64,000 bases of DNA from Anaerotignum neopropionicum (GTDB taxonomy: Bacteria > Bacillota > Clostridia > Lachnospirales > Anaerotignaceae). The DNA lies in NCBI RefSeq assembly GCF_001571775.1, contig NZ_LRVM01000001.1, forward strand, positions 124,001 to 188,000. Direction: 5' to 3'. The stretch's first letter is position 1, and each line of letters opens with the position of its first letter. The notes under the pieces are model-generated. The model was given only the letters and a program-made list of their open reading frames with translations, made no database searches and was not told the origin of the DNA. Positions 42,089-49,958 of this stretch are shown in pieces. A program made the translations under genes and the position numbers.

Positions 42089-42841
42089 TCAGCCCTTCTT
42101 TTTATGCTGAAAGTAGTAAGCCGCTTTCAACAGGGTTTTTTCACCCAGAAATTTTTCGCCAAGAAGTGCCAACTTCATGGCAATACCGGGAATCAAGACC
42201 GGCTTTTTTGCAAACATTCCCTCTACAGCATACTTCGCCACATCAAGGGAGCGCAAGCCAGGAAGAGCGAACTTCACCCCTGCCCTGTCATTAAACCCTG
42301 TATCCACAGGCCCGGGGCAAAGGGCAGAAATATGCACATTGCTTCCATCCTTGCGCAATTCCTCATAAATGGCTTCCGTAAGCCTTAAGACATAGTTTTT
42401 TGTAGCATAATAGGTTGCCATTAAAGGTCCAGCCAAAAAACCTGCCGAGGAAGCCACATTTAAAATATAACCCCGATCCTTTTTGCGAAAATCCTCCAAA
42501 AATAGCTTTGTGAGGATATGCACCGCCCGAACATTCAAATTCAGCATATTCAATTCCTGTTCCAAAGGAATTTTCCAAAATGTTCCAAAGACGCCAAAAC
42601 CTGCGTTATTTACCAATATTTCAACGCCCTGTTCCTTCACAGCTTCATAAAGGTCAAAGCACTCTTTTTCGTTGGATAAATCAGCGGAAATAATTTGTAC
42701 GTCTGTATTTAAATGCTTTTTTACCTGCTCCAGCTTCCCTGTATTCCGGCTAACCAAAATCAAATCATACCCCATTCGGCTTAAAATCAGGGCGATATCC
42801 CTTCCAATGCCACCCGATGCGCCTGTAATCAATGCCTTCAT
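42089..42841 (-). CDS. Short-chain dehydrogenase/reductase
   Basis: The 250-residue NAD(P)-dependent oxidoreductase has the nucleotide motif TGASGGIG (residues 6-13), the NNAG motif (LVNNAGFGVFG), the catalytic serine in VASSAGFLAG and the Tyr-x3-Lys pair in ATYYATKNY. The subgroup resembles DltE/YqjQ-like acyl reductases, whose substrate is unknown. The C-terminus has a hydrophobic, lysine-ending tail. Upstream 42842-43090 holds only the promoter region and AT-rich sequence. Confidence 0.9.
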   Translation of the reverse strand: MKALITGASGGIGRDIALILSRMGYDLILVSRNTGKLEQVKKHLNTDVQIISADLSNEKECFDLYEAVKEQGVEILVNNAGFGVFGTFWKIPLEQELNMLNLNVRAVHILTKLFLEDFRKKDRGYILNVASSAGFLAGPLMATYYATKNYVLRLTEAIYEELRKDGSNVHISALCPGPVDTGFNDRAGVKFALPGLRSLDVAKYAVEGMFAKKPVLIPGIAMKLALLGEKFLGEKTLLKAAYYFQHKKKG

Positions 42842-43090
42842 AAACTCACATCCTATTCCATTATTTTGACTGATTTCAAAACGGTTTCCTTGATTCTGAC
42901 TGCATTTTCACCGCTTCATCTGAGGATTATCATTGTATTATACTGGTATTTTTTAAAAATATCAATTTATTGCCAAAAAAAGTAAACAATTTGGGAAACA
43001 CCTTGTGAACACTAGAAAATTATTTTTTTAAGCCAAGCATCCATATTCTATCTATAAGCTTTCCAAAATGTACAAGGAACTATTCTAAAA

Positions 43091-43154
43091 TAAAAAAACC
43101 GCTCGTGGAATTTTTACGAATAAATGATTTTCGTAACGTTTCTCCACGAACGGT
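43091..43154 (-). terminator. Large stem-loop with T run, orphan
   Basis: ACCGTTCGTGGA and TCCACGAGCGGT form an outer stem and TTACGAA/TTCGTAA an inner one, followed on the minus strand by seven T residues. No gene ends just before it; the nearest upstream minus-strand stop is thiY at 43650. It could end a small RNA or read-through transcripts. Confidence 0.6.
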
Positions 43155-43317
43155 AGGGAAGCTTTTTTACAACTCGTTTTTGTCCTTTTTTTGAATAAAA
43201 ATCTTGTACATGAAACAAAACTTAGGGTTTTACAAGCATTGTCACAGCCATTCGAAAGTTATTTCATCGTTTTGCGCATAACGGTAGGTGTTTGCAACGC
43301 CTCCCACTGAAGACAAA

Positions 43318-43384
43318 CACAAAACCTTGAGGGCTTTGCCCTCAACCACCCACGAGGGACCCTCGACCCACCTAAATCAATATA
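43318..43384. repeat. Intergenic repeat module A
   Basis: AAACCTTGAGGGC-TTT-GCCCTCAA palindrome followed by ACCCACGAGGGACCCTCGACCCACC, the standard module A order, also seen at 48655-48720 in the same orientation and inverted at 9325, 38281 and 51736. Confidence 0.75.
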
Positions 43385-43389
43385 TCTAT

Positions 43390-43520
43390 GGGGTCATCAC
43401 TTTTGCTATGCAAAAGCCGGCTTCGCCGTCTGCCCTTTCTTGGGCAGTGAAGGGGTCATCACTTTTGCTATGCAAAAGCCGGCTTCGCCGTCTGCCCTTT
43501 CTTGGGCAGTGAAGGGGTCA
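43390..43520. repeat. Exact tandem duplication of a 62-bp unit
   Basis: Two identical 62-base copies (43390-43451 and 43452-43513) and seven bases of a third. Each contains TTTTGCTATGCAAAAG, GGCTTCGCCG and CTGCCCTTTCTTGGGCAG, that is three small palindromes. Diverged single copies stand near 5751-5850 and, inverted, at 9200-9325. Confidence 0.95.
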
Positions 43521-43547
43521 ACGTCCAAGGCTCGTTGGCGTTTTGCG

Positions 43548-43610
43548 GTGTTTTTAACACCTTTGTAGGCTATGATGCTTTTCTCCCCTGAATACCTTTC
43601 GCAAGCTCCC
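43548..43610. repeat. Intergenic repeat module E, copy 2
   Basis: Matches the thiM leader at 1179-1242 (TTTTTAACACC, TTGTA, TTCTCCC, GAATAC, TTTCG). Here it is followed by ACCACCTTTTTGGTGG-like pairing, CCACCAAAAAGGTGG at 43612-43626. It lies directly after thiY, another gene of the thiamine system. Confidence 0.6.
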
Positions 43611-43649
43611 TCCACCAAAAAGGTGGTGGGACTTCCCAAATAGGTAATA

Positions 43650-44684
43650 TTAATCCACTAAATTTACAATTAAATTCGAAACATCTGTTTTTTCAGAAAG
43701 AATGCCTCTATCATAAAGCCAATCCGCATTTTCCTGCCAAACACTTACTTCCTGATGCAAGAAAGGTGCATCTGCGGTTTCCATAACAGGAAGCAAGATT
43801 TCCATGCTCTTTTGCTCCACCGTCTTAGACAAGGGGAAGTTTTCCTCGTTTTGGTTATCCAGCAAAACTTGCAGGCTTTCATCCGGGTTTGCTTTCATAT
43901 CTGCATAGCTTTTCTGGCAGGCACGCAAAAATTTCTGAATTTTTTCAGGATTGTTTTCCACTGCATTCTTTCCTGCCAAAAGCACCAACTCATACTGCTG
44001 TGGCACACCAAAATCGGTGGGATAGAAATAATTGATTTCAAAGCCGTTTTCCTCCAACTGGGGCACCTCATGGTTTACCATGTTGCCGATGGTAGCATCC
44101 ACCTGCCCTGTTGTTACGGCGGTCAAAAGATCAAAGCCAACATCAATAAATTGACAATCATCTGCGGAAAGACCAACATATTTTAACATAGACTTAATTT
44201 GCTCCTCGGAAAGCACCGTTCCGGAATAACCAATTTTTTTGCCCTTTAAATCCTCCGCACCGTCAATGCCGCTATCCTTTAGAGCAACTACAACATTTAA
44301 AGAGCTTTGTGTCAGCGCACCCACCGAAACAATGGGGACGTTTTCCTCCGTTGCCGTTAAAATTGCATCCTGCAAATAATAAATACCCAAATCCGCCTTT
44401 CCTGCGGCAGGTAAGGAAATACCGTCGTTCACGTTGGAAGGGAAATTAATCACCAAATTCAAGCCCTCCTCGGCAAAATAGCCCTTTTCAATCCCCGTAT
44501 ACAAAAAGCTGTGAATGGCATTGGGATACCAGTCCAAAACGATGGAAAAGTCCTCCAATTTTTGTTGTCCATTTTCATTGATATCTCCTGTATTACCGTC
44601 GGCATTCTTACTGCTGCTGGTACAGCCAACAGTACCCACCGCCATAATGGCTGTCATTAAAAACGCAAATAATCTTTTTTTCAT
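43650..44684 (-). CDS. thiY: ABC transporter substrate-binding lipoprotein, thiamine pyrimidine type (ThiY-like)
   Basis: The 344-residue precursor has a lipobox ending at Cys21 (AVGTVGC) and an NMT1/THI5-type domain with IVLDWYPNAIHSFLYTGIEKGYF and LKGKKIGYSG. The family binds hydroxymethylpyrimidine precursors such as formylaminopyrimidine. The exact ligand is inferred from the TenA-ThiXZ context and the TPP riboswitch. The start is ATG 44684 with AAAGGAAA upstream; the gene begins two bases after the permease stop. It is the last gene of the operon. Confidence 0.9.
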   Translation of the reverse strand: MKKRLFAFLMTAIMAVGTVGCTSSSKNADGNTGDINENGQQKLEDFSIVLDWYPNAIHSFLYTGIEKGYFAEEGLNLVINFPSNVNDGISLPAAGKADLGIYYLQDAILTATEENVPIVSVGALTQSSLNVVVALKDSGIDGAEDLKGKKIGYSGTVLSEEQIKSMLKYVGLSADDCQFIDVGFDLLTAVTTGQVDATIGNMVNHEVPQLEENGFEINYFYPTDFGVPQQYELVLLAGKNAVENNPEKIQKFLRACQKSYADMKANPDESLQVLLDNQNEENFPLSKTVEQKSMEILLPVMETADAPFLHQEVSVWQENADWLYDRGILSEKTDVSNLIVNLVD

Positions 44685-44686
44685 TG

Positions 44687-45430
44687 TCAAATTTCCTTTC
44701 TCCATGTAATTAATTTATTTTCTACAATAGTAATTACCCAAACCGTCAGCATCGCCACAACAGAAAGCAATACCACCGGCGCAAACACCCCTGCGCCATC
44801 CAACTGAGTCATCATTCGTTTGCTAAAATAGCCCAAGCCCTTTTGCGCACCCAGCCACTCGGCAATGGCCGCCCCAATCACGCTGAGGGGGATTGCCATT
44901 TTGATGGCAGAGAAAAAATGGGGCAAAGCCGTAGGCAGCTTCAGCTTTAGGAAAATATCCTTTTTCGTAGCGCCATAAGTAAACAACAATTCCTCCATTT
45001 CACGTTTTGTGGACTTAAACCCATCAAACACCGTAATGGCGATGGGGAAAAAGGTCATCAAAATCGTCACCAAAACCTTGCTCCAAATAGAGTATCCAAA
45101 CCAAAGGATAAATAACGGCGCAATGGCAGTGGTGGGGATGGTCTGTGATGCCACAATGACGGGATATAACGCCTTTTCCAGCTTAGGGTTCCAATCCATG
45201 GAAATTGCCAATAACAGTCCCAAGCCTATGGAAATTAAAAGTCCAAGGGCGGTTACCCCCATGGTTGCAGGCAAATGCACCTTAAACAACGGCACCCGAA
45301 GCTCCCACAGGCGTACCAATATCCCCGTAGGCGAGGGCAAAATATACGCCGCATTAATTCCCATGGCGGCACCCTGCCAAAGCAGCAATAAAACAAGCAC
45401 CAGCAGCACAGAAGGCAAGTTTTTTTTCAT
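44687..45430 (-). CDS. thiX: ABC transporter permease, ThiX-like
   Basis: The 247-residue membrane protein has about six helices and the BPD-type EAA loop (EELLFTYGATKKDIFLKLKL, about residue 145-165). It forms the channel for the pyrimidine importer with ThiZ and ThiY. ATG 45430 overlaps the ATPase stop by four bases. Typical length. Confidence 0.9.
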   Translation of the reverse strand: MKKNLPSVLLVLVLLLLWQGAAMGINAAYILPSPTGILVRLWELRVPLFKVHLPATMGVTALGLLISIGLGLLLAISMDWNPKLEKALYPVIVASQTIPTTAIAPLFILWFGYSIWSKVLVTILMTFFPIAITVFDGFKSTKREMEELLFTYGATKKDIFLKLKLPTALPHFFSAIKMAIPLSVIGAAIAEWLGAQKGLGYFSKRMMTQLDGAGVFAPVVLLSVVAMLTVWVITIVENKLITWRKEI

Positions 45431-46185
45431 AGGCTCACGCTCCTTCTAAGCTTTCCAATCAGGCTTTCCTTTAACTCCACAATTTCCCCTTGTTTTAAAG
45501 CCTCACGGTTTCTTGGGTAGCCCAAGGGCACCTCAATAGATTCCATTTGGGTGAAGGGTCTTGCATCTTGAATGATGTATATTCTCTTTGCCAAAAAAAT
45601 GGCTTCCTCCACATCATGGGTAATAAATAAAATGGTTTTATGGTAATGGGCCCACTGCGCAAGCAGCCATTCCTGCATTTCCACCCTTGTGAGATAATCC
45701 AAGGCGCTAAAGGGCTCGTCCAATAAAAGCATATCCGCCCCGGAAAGAAGGGTTCTGGCAAAGGAAACCCTTTGCTTCATGCCGCCGGATAAATCCTTGG
45801 GGTATTTTTTTGCATAATCTGCCAAGCCCACCTGCTCCAAAACCAGCGCCGCCCGTTTTTCCTGTTCCCCCATGGGTACCTTTCCAAGCTCCATGGGCAG
45901 AGAAACATTTTTTTCCACGCTGCGCCATGGAAAAAGCAAATCCTTTTGGGGCATAAAGGCACTGTAATTTTTTATGGTTTCAATGGGCTTTTCATCCACC
46001 AAAATTTTTCCGCCATCGGGCCGCTCCAATCCATTGATTAAACGAAAAACCGTACTTTTTCCGCAGCCGCTGGCACCGATAATGGCAACAAACTCACCGT
46101 CTGCCACTTGAAAAGACAAGTTCTCCACCATACCCAATTCATCCTCCGGATAACGGAAGGATACACCTTCAAACCGCAGCATCAC
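45427..46185 (-). CDS. thiZ: ABC transporter ATPase, ThiZ-like
   Basis: The 252-residue ATPase has Walker A (GASGCGKST, about residues 35-43), the signature LSGGMKQRVSFAR, Walker B (MLLLDEPFSALD) and the H-loop (LFITHDVEEAIFLA). It resembles taurine/nitrate-type importers. It is 13 bases after tenA and overlaps thiX, so all belong to one operon. Confidence 0.92.
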   Translation of the reverse strand: MMLRFEGVSFRYPEDELGMVENLSFQVADGEFVAIIGASGCGKSTVFRLINGLERPDGGKILVDEKPIETIKNYSAFMPQKDLLFPWRSVEKNVSLPMELGKVPMGEQEKRAALVLEQVGLADYAKKYPKDLSGGMKQRVSFARTLLSGADMLLLDEPFSALDYLTRVEMQEWLLAQWAHYHKTILFITHDVEEAIFLAKRIYIIQDARPFTQMESIEVPLGYPRNREALKQGEIVELKESLIGKLRRSVSL

Positions 46186-46198
46186 GCCTCACTCCTTT

Positions 46199-46864
46199 TT
46201 AGTCCCCCATATCCATATGGTAGGCCATTTCCCAAAAATCTCTTTCGTATAGACTGCATTTTCTCATGATTTCTTTGATATAGACTTCCTTTTTGGGAGA
46301 AATATCAGCCCCAATTTCGTCCACCGCATCCATAATATCCTTTACGCTTTGGATATACGCCTCAGAAGAATAGCCGCTCACCCACTCGCCATAAAGAGGA
46401 TGTTCCAGCGCCCCGGGGATTGTTCTCAGGTGCTCACCAATCATTTGATAGCTCCATGCGCAGGATAATACCGCCACCAAAACATCCAAAATATCGCCTT
46501 TATAGGCAATATCCAGCATATAAGAGGTGTAAGACTGATTTGCCAAGGCAATTTTTGCTGACGCAATTTCCTCATTTGTAATGCCCAAGCGCTTCATATA
46601 AATTTTATGCACATCCATTTCCCCATCCAGTGTATCATGCACCATAGAGGCAAAACGGCGCATTAAGGGTTCCTCCTCCGCCTTTACAATCCCCAAGGCA
46701 AACACCTTGGCGTATTGCAATAAATAGCAGTAGTCCTGTACCATGTAAAAACGGAAGCGATCCTCCCCTAGAGTGCCTTCGCCCAATTCCTTTACAAAGG
46801 TCTGCGTAAGGTATCCCTTCCAAATATCCTTTACTTCTTCATACAACCGATCTGTTAATTTCAT
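46199..46864 (-). CDS. tenA: Aminopyrimidine aminohydrolase (thiaminase II) TenA
   Basis: TenA hydrolyses aminopyrimidines from degraded thiamine to hydroxymethylpyrimidine, which re-enters thiamine synthesis. The 221-residue product has the FRFYMVQDYCYLLQYAKVFALG helix with the active-site Asp/Tyr, and VLSCAWSYQMIGEHL with the catalytic cysteine, and a C-terminal EMAYHMD glutamate. ATG 46864 has a GAAAGGAG ribosome site. First gene after the TPP riboswitch. Confidence 0.95.
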   Translation of the reverse strand: MKLTDRLYEEVKDIWKGYLTQTFVKELGEGTLGEDRFRFYMVQDYCYLLQYAKVFALGIVKAEEEPLMRRFASMVHDTLDGEMDVHKIYMKRLGITNEEIASAKIALANQSYTSYMLDIAYKGDILDVLVAVLSCAWSYQMIGEHLRTIPGALEHPLYGEWVSGYSSEAYIQSVKDIMDAVDEIGADISPKKEVYIKEIMRKCSLYERDFWEMAYHMDMGD

Positions 46865-47043
46865 TCTATTTCTCCTTTCGTTAAATTAGATGTTTCATCG
46901 GCAAGGTTATGGGAACGTCTTTATTCGCAAACAGCCTAACTATTTTTATGTAAGCCTTCATAAATATTTTAATTCAACGCAAGCATTGCAAAAATACAAT
47001 AAATTCTATAGAATAAAGGTAATCGTCCCCAGAGAAAATTTGC

Positions 47044-47078
47044 AAACAAAAAAGCCTTTCCCAAAATAGGGAAAGACC
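47044..47078 (-). terminator. Riboswitch-controlled terminator of tenA-thiZXY
   Basis: CTTTCCC and GGGAAAG pair around a six-base loop with flanking GGCTTTTTTG on the minus strand, right after the aptamer. Confidence 0.85.
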
Positions 47079-47099
47079 TTGCGCTTTCAAATAAAAATT

Positions 47100-47190
47100 T
47101 GCTTCCCTCCGTTGGTGCTAACCACATCAAGTTCAAAGGGTTGGAAAGAAAATTCCTCTCAGCTTCGACGAATCAAAGCACCCCCAGCCT
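47100..47190 (-). promoter_or_regulatory. TPP riboswitch of the tenA-thiZXY operon
   Basis: The minus strand has GGGGGTGCTTTG, AGCTGAGAGG, AACCCTTTGAACTTGATGTG and GTTAGCACCAACGGAGGGAAG, the canonical THI element with the common TTAGCACC variant. It is placed between a consensus promoter and a terminator. Confidence 0.96.
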
Positions 47191-47214
47191 TTATTATTTA
47201 GTTGTATAAATTTT

Positions 47215-47243
47215 ATTATAGTATAAAATACCAGACTTGTAAA
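47215..47243 (-). promoter_or_regulatory. Promoter of the tenA-thiZXY operon
   Basis: TTTACA (47243-47238) and TATAAT (47220-47215) with a 17-base spacer on the minus strand, 25 bases before the TPP aptamer. Confidence 0.88.
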
Positions 47244-47376
47244 TATAATTATCTCTGGTTTGCAAAAAGAACAAAGTTAATAAAAAAATCCTTGCATTTT
47301 TAAAAAAAGAAATTAAACTGTAGATTACAATCTTACTGGAAATCATTCCTGTTTCGTGGGAGGTATTTATAAAAAA

Positions 47377-48129
47377 ATGGATGATAATAAGCTTTTAAAA
47401 CTTGCTTTGGACGCGGGAGAGATTATGCTTTCTAGCGGCGCAGAAACCCATCGAGTACAGGATACCATGCATCGCATTCTATCCGTCAATCACCCCACAG
47501 GGGTTGAGGCACTGGCGATGAGTACCTTTTTAATTGCCAGCGTTTCAAGCGACACATACGGCTCCCTCTCCCTCACCAGAGGGATCTACAATCGCTCGGT
47601 GAACTTTGGTAAAATTTGTTCCGTAAACGAAGTTTCCAGGGCCTTTGTTTCCGGACAGCTATCCTTAGAGAAGGCATCAATGCGGCTAAAAGAAGTGAAT
47701 GAGGCCTCGGTCTATTCGCCCCTTACACGAATTATTTGTTCCGGGGTTGCTTGTGCCGGCTTTACCTTGGTTTTAAACGGTGCTATCATCGACGCTTTGG
47801 CTGCGTTTATTTTCGGGTTAATGATTGGTGTTTTATTAAAATACAGCAGAAAATCAAAGTTGCCTTATTTTTTCAGCTGTATGATTGGAGGGTTTATTGC
47901 AGGTGCGGGCGCTACTGTTTTTCATAAAATAGTACCCACTGCAGGGGTTAATATGATTATCATTGGTAGTATTATGCCGTTATTGCCGGGCATGACCATG
48001 ACCAACAGCATTCGAGATATTATGGAAGGGCATTTAATCAGCGGCACCGCAAAAATGGTAGAAACTCTATTGATTGCCTTTTCCATTGCCGGTGGCGTCG
48101 GCTTTGGCATTACAATTTGGGGAAGCTAA
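47377..48129 (+). CDS. ThrE-family exporter, N-terminal (DUF1212-type) subunit
   Basis: The 250-residue protein is the larger half of a split threonine/serine exporter-like transporter. It starts with a soluble segment (LALDAGEIMLSSGAETHRVQDTM) and has five helices, ending in PGMTMTNSIRDIMEGHL with AKMVETLLIAFSIAGG. ATG 47377 is assumed, though GGGAGG is 12 bases away. The partner subunit follows 15 bases on. Amino acid export is family knowledge; the substrate is not proven. Confidence 0.87.
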   Translation: MDDNKLLKLALDAGEIMLSSGAETHRVQDTMHRILSVNHPTGVEALAMSTFLIASVSSDTYGSLSLTRGIYNRSVNFGKICSVNEVSRAFVSGQLSLEKASMRLKEVNEASVYSPLTRIICSGVACAGFTLVLNGAIIDALAAFIFGLMIGVLLKYSRKSKLPYFFSCMIGGFIAGAGATVFHKIVPTAGVNMIIIGSIMPLLPGMTMTNSIRDIMEGHLISGTAKMVETLLIAFSIAGGVGFGITIWGS

Positions 48130-48144
48130 GGGAGGATATCCAAA

Positions 48145-48630
48145 ATGACTTTTCTTACCATATTATTCGAAGCGTTTATGGCCTTTTGGGCCTGTATTGC
48201 TTTTTCCGTTGTTTTTGATGCACCGAAAAAGGAATTGGTTTTCTGCGGCCTTTCCGGGGGCATCAGCTGGTTTTTATACGCTGTGCTCACGCTAAACTTA
48301 AATCCTACCATGGCCACCTTAATTTCCACTGCGGTTGTTGCCACTTTTTCCCGTTTTGCTTCTTATCACAGGCAGGCGCCTTCGACCCTTTATCATATTC
48401 CGGGGATTATGCCACTGGTGCCCGGTACTATGGTATACAACACCATGGCCACTGCCTTAAGTGGCCAGGTTCTGGAAACCTATTCCAATATTTTACTGGG
48501 GTTAAAGCTGGCAGGGGCAATTGGCGCAGGCTCTATCCTAATTCTAGCCCTACCCTATTCCTTCTTCGAGATTATTCCAAAACGGCAAAAAAAAGCAAAG
48601 AAAAGGGTAAAGGCAAAGGCAAGACCTTGA
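48145..48630 (+). CDS. ThrE-family exporter, C-terminal (DUF3815-type) subunit
   Basis: The 161-residue membrane protein has four helices and the family motifs VVFDAPKKELVFCGLSGG and HIPGIMPLVPGTMVYNTM. It completes the split ThrE-like exporter. Its C-terminus is a Lys/Arg/Ala-rich tail whose last codons are formed by the beginning of an intergenic repeat module, which may have altered the original end. Confidence 0.88.
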   Translation: MTFLTILFEAFMAFWACIAFSVVFDAPKKELVFCGLSGGISWFLYAVLTLNLNPTMATLISTAVVATFSRFASYHRQAPSTLYHIPGIMPLVPGTMVYNTMATALSGQVLETYSNILLGLKLAGAIGAGSILILALPYSFFEIIPKRQKKAKKRVKAKARP

Positions 48631-48720
48631 GGGCTTTGCGGTCAAACTAAAGAAAAGGTCAAGAGCAAGACCTTGAGGGCTTTGCCCTCAAACGCCTACA
48701 AGGATTTCACCCTTGACCCA
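48612..48720. repeat. Intergenic repeat module A, one and a half copies
   Basis: CAAGACCTTGAGGGC-TTT-GCGGTCAA (48619-48646) is followed by the full module CAAGACCTTGAGGGC-TTT-GCCCTCAAACGCCTACAAGG and TTCACCCTTGACCCA (48665-48720). The first copy overlaps the end of the preceding gene. Confidence 0.8.
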
Positions 48721-48727
48721 TTAATTT

Positions 48728-48762
48728 AGGGGCAGACGAATGTCTGCCCCTCTTTGTTTTTT
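48728..48762 (+). terminator. Terminator after the ThrE-like genes (GGGGCAGAC type)
   Basis: AGGGGCAGAC and GTCTGCCCCT pair around GAAT, followed by CTTTGTTTTTT. The arms are nearly the same as in the terminators of both stalk-domain genes. Confidence 0.85.
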
Positions 48763-48779
48763 ATTGCGGCACCCTTTAT

Positions 48780-48916
48780 CGTCGGGCGAAGCCAATTAAA
48801 GTTTTGGTCTAGCTTTTTGCAAAAAGCAAGCAGGTTTGGGATGGAACAGCGAAGAAAACGCTGCCATCACACGGTGATGGTTTTGCGTAGCAAAATTCCT
48901 GACCCGGCGCCCAAAG
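48780..48916. repeat. Intergenic repeat (inverted module D' and module C)
   Basis: 48796-48838 is the reverse complement of 51665-51706 (ACTTGCTTTTTGTAAAAAGCAAG hairpin region, CCAAAAACTTT). 48834-48916 matches 5928-6010 at more than 90 percent by eye. It ends 22 bases before the recR stop. Confidence 0.8.
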
Positions 48917-48937
48917 TCTTTGTCTTAAGGTTTGTCT

Positions 48938-49534
48938 TTACAGCTCTCGCCTGCCCTCTAAGGCACGGGAAAGGGTTATTTCATCCACATATTCCAAATC
49001 TCCGCCTACGGGCACACCGTTTGCAATTCTCGTCACCTTGACCCCTAATGGCTTTAAAAGCTTGCTGATGTACATGGCCGTAGCCTCCCCCTCAACATTG
49101 GGATTTGTGGCAAGGATAACCTCCTGCACCGTATCGTCCATACGACGGATTAATTCCTTAATGCGAATATCCTGAGGTGTCATGCCGGTCATGGGTGAAA
49201 TTGCCCCATGCAACACATGGTATACCCCGTGGAACTCCTTGGTTCGCTCGTAAGCCGCCATATCCCGTGGGTCCTCCACCACCATAATCAAACTATGATC
49301 CCTTTTTAAATTTGCGCAAATAGGGCAAACTTCCTCCTCCGTTAAGTTGCAGCAAACAGTACAGTAGCGTACCTTATCCCTTGCCTCCAAAATCGCCTGG
49401 GATAAAGCGGCAACCTCATCCCTTGGCATGTGAATCATGTGAAACGCAAGCCTTTGCGCCGATTTTGCGCCGATTCCGGGTAAAGCCGCCAATTCCTCAA
49501 TCAATCTTGTAACGGGATTTCCGTAATAATTCAT
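48938..49534 (-). CDS. recR: Recombination mediator RecR
   Basis: RecR helps load RecA at gaps with RecF and RecO. The 198-residue product has the helix-hairpin-helix [16 protein letters not shown], a four-cysteine zinc finger ([16 protein letters not shown]), a Toprim domain beginning [14 protein letters not shown], and the [16 protein letters not shown] end. It is the last gene of dnaX-ybaB-recR, a conserved order. Confidence 0.97.
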   Translation of the reverse strand: MNYYGNPVTRLIEELAALPGIGAKSAQRLAFHMIHMPRDEVAALSQAILEARDKVRYCTVCCNLTEEEVCPICANLKRDHSLIMVVEDPRDMAAYERTKEFHGVYHVLHGAISPMTGMTPQDIRIKELIRRMDDTVQEVILATNPNVEGEATAMYISKLLKPLGVKVTRIANGVPVGGDLEYVDEITLSRALEGRREL

Positions 49535-49550
49535 ATGATCCCTCTTTTTA

Positions 49551-49886
49551 TCAGAAGCCCATGCCCATGCCGCCGGACATTCTGCCCATTTCGTTGTTAT
49601 ACATTTCCTCTACCTGACGGATTGCCTCATTTACAGCAGACATAATTAAATCCTCCAGCATCTCCACATCGTCGGGATCTACTACATCGGGGTTCAGCTT
49701 TAATTCCTTGATTTCCTTCTTGCCTGTAATAACCACCTTCACTGCACCACCGCCGCTGGTCATCTCCAACGTTCTTTCCGCCAGCTCCTCCTGCTTTTCC
49801 TGCATCTGCTTTTGCATTTTCTGCGCCTGCTTCATTAAATTATTCATATTCATGCCGCCCATTCCGGGAAAACCACCTTTTGCCAT
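49551..49886 (-). CDS. Nucleoid-associated protein, YbaB/EbfC family
   Basis: The 111-residue DNA-binding protein has a Gly/Met-rich start ([19 protein letters not shown]), a long helix, and the core [17 protein letters not shown] and [18 protein letters not shown] precedes ATG 49886; a longer in-frame start at 49940 lacks one. Between dnaX and recR. Confidence 0.95.
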   Translation of the reverse strand: MAKGGFPGMGGMNMNNLMKQAQKMQKQMQEKQEELAERTLEMTSGGGAVKVVITGKKEIKELKLNPDVVDPDDVEMLEDLIMSAVNEAIRQVEEMYNNEMGRMSGGMGMGF

Positions 49887-49958
49887 TGTTCGATTCCTCC
49901 TAAATTTATCATCTATTTCTATTATTCTATAATAAAACACCTATTCCATGCAAGCCTT

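Noticed and set aside
43318-43640. CRISPR-like array
   Set aside because: The 62-bp units are adjacent with no spacers and only two copies; no cas genes are present.
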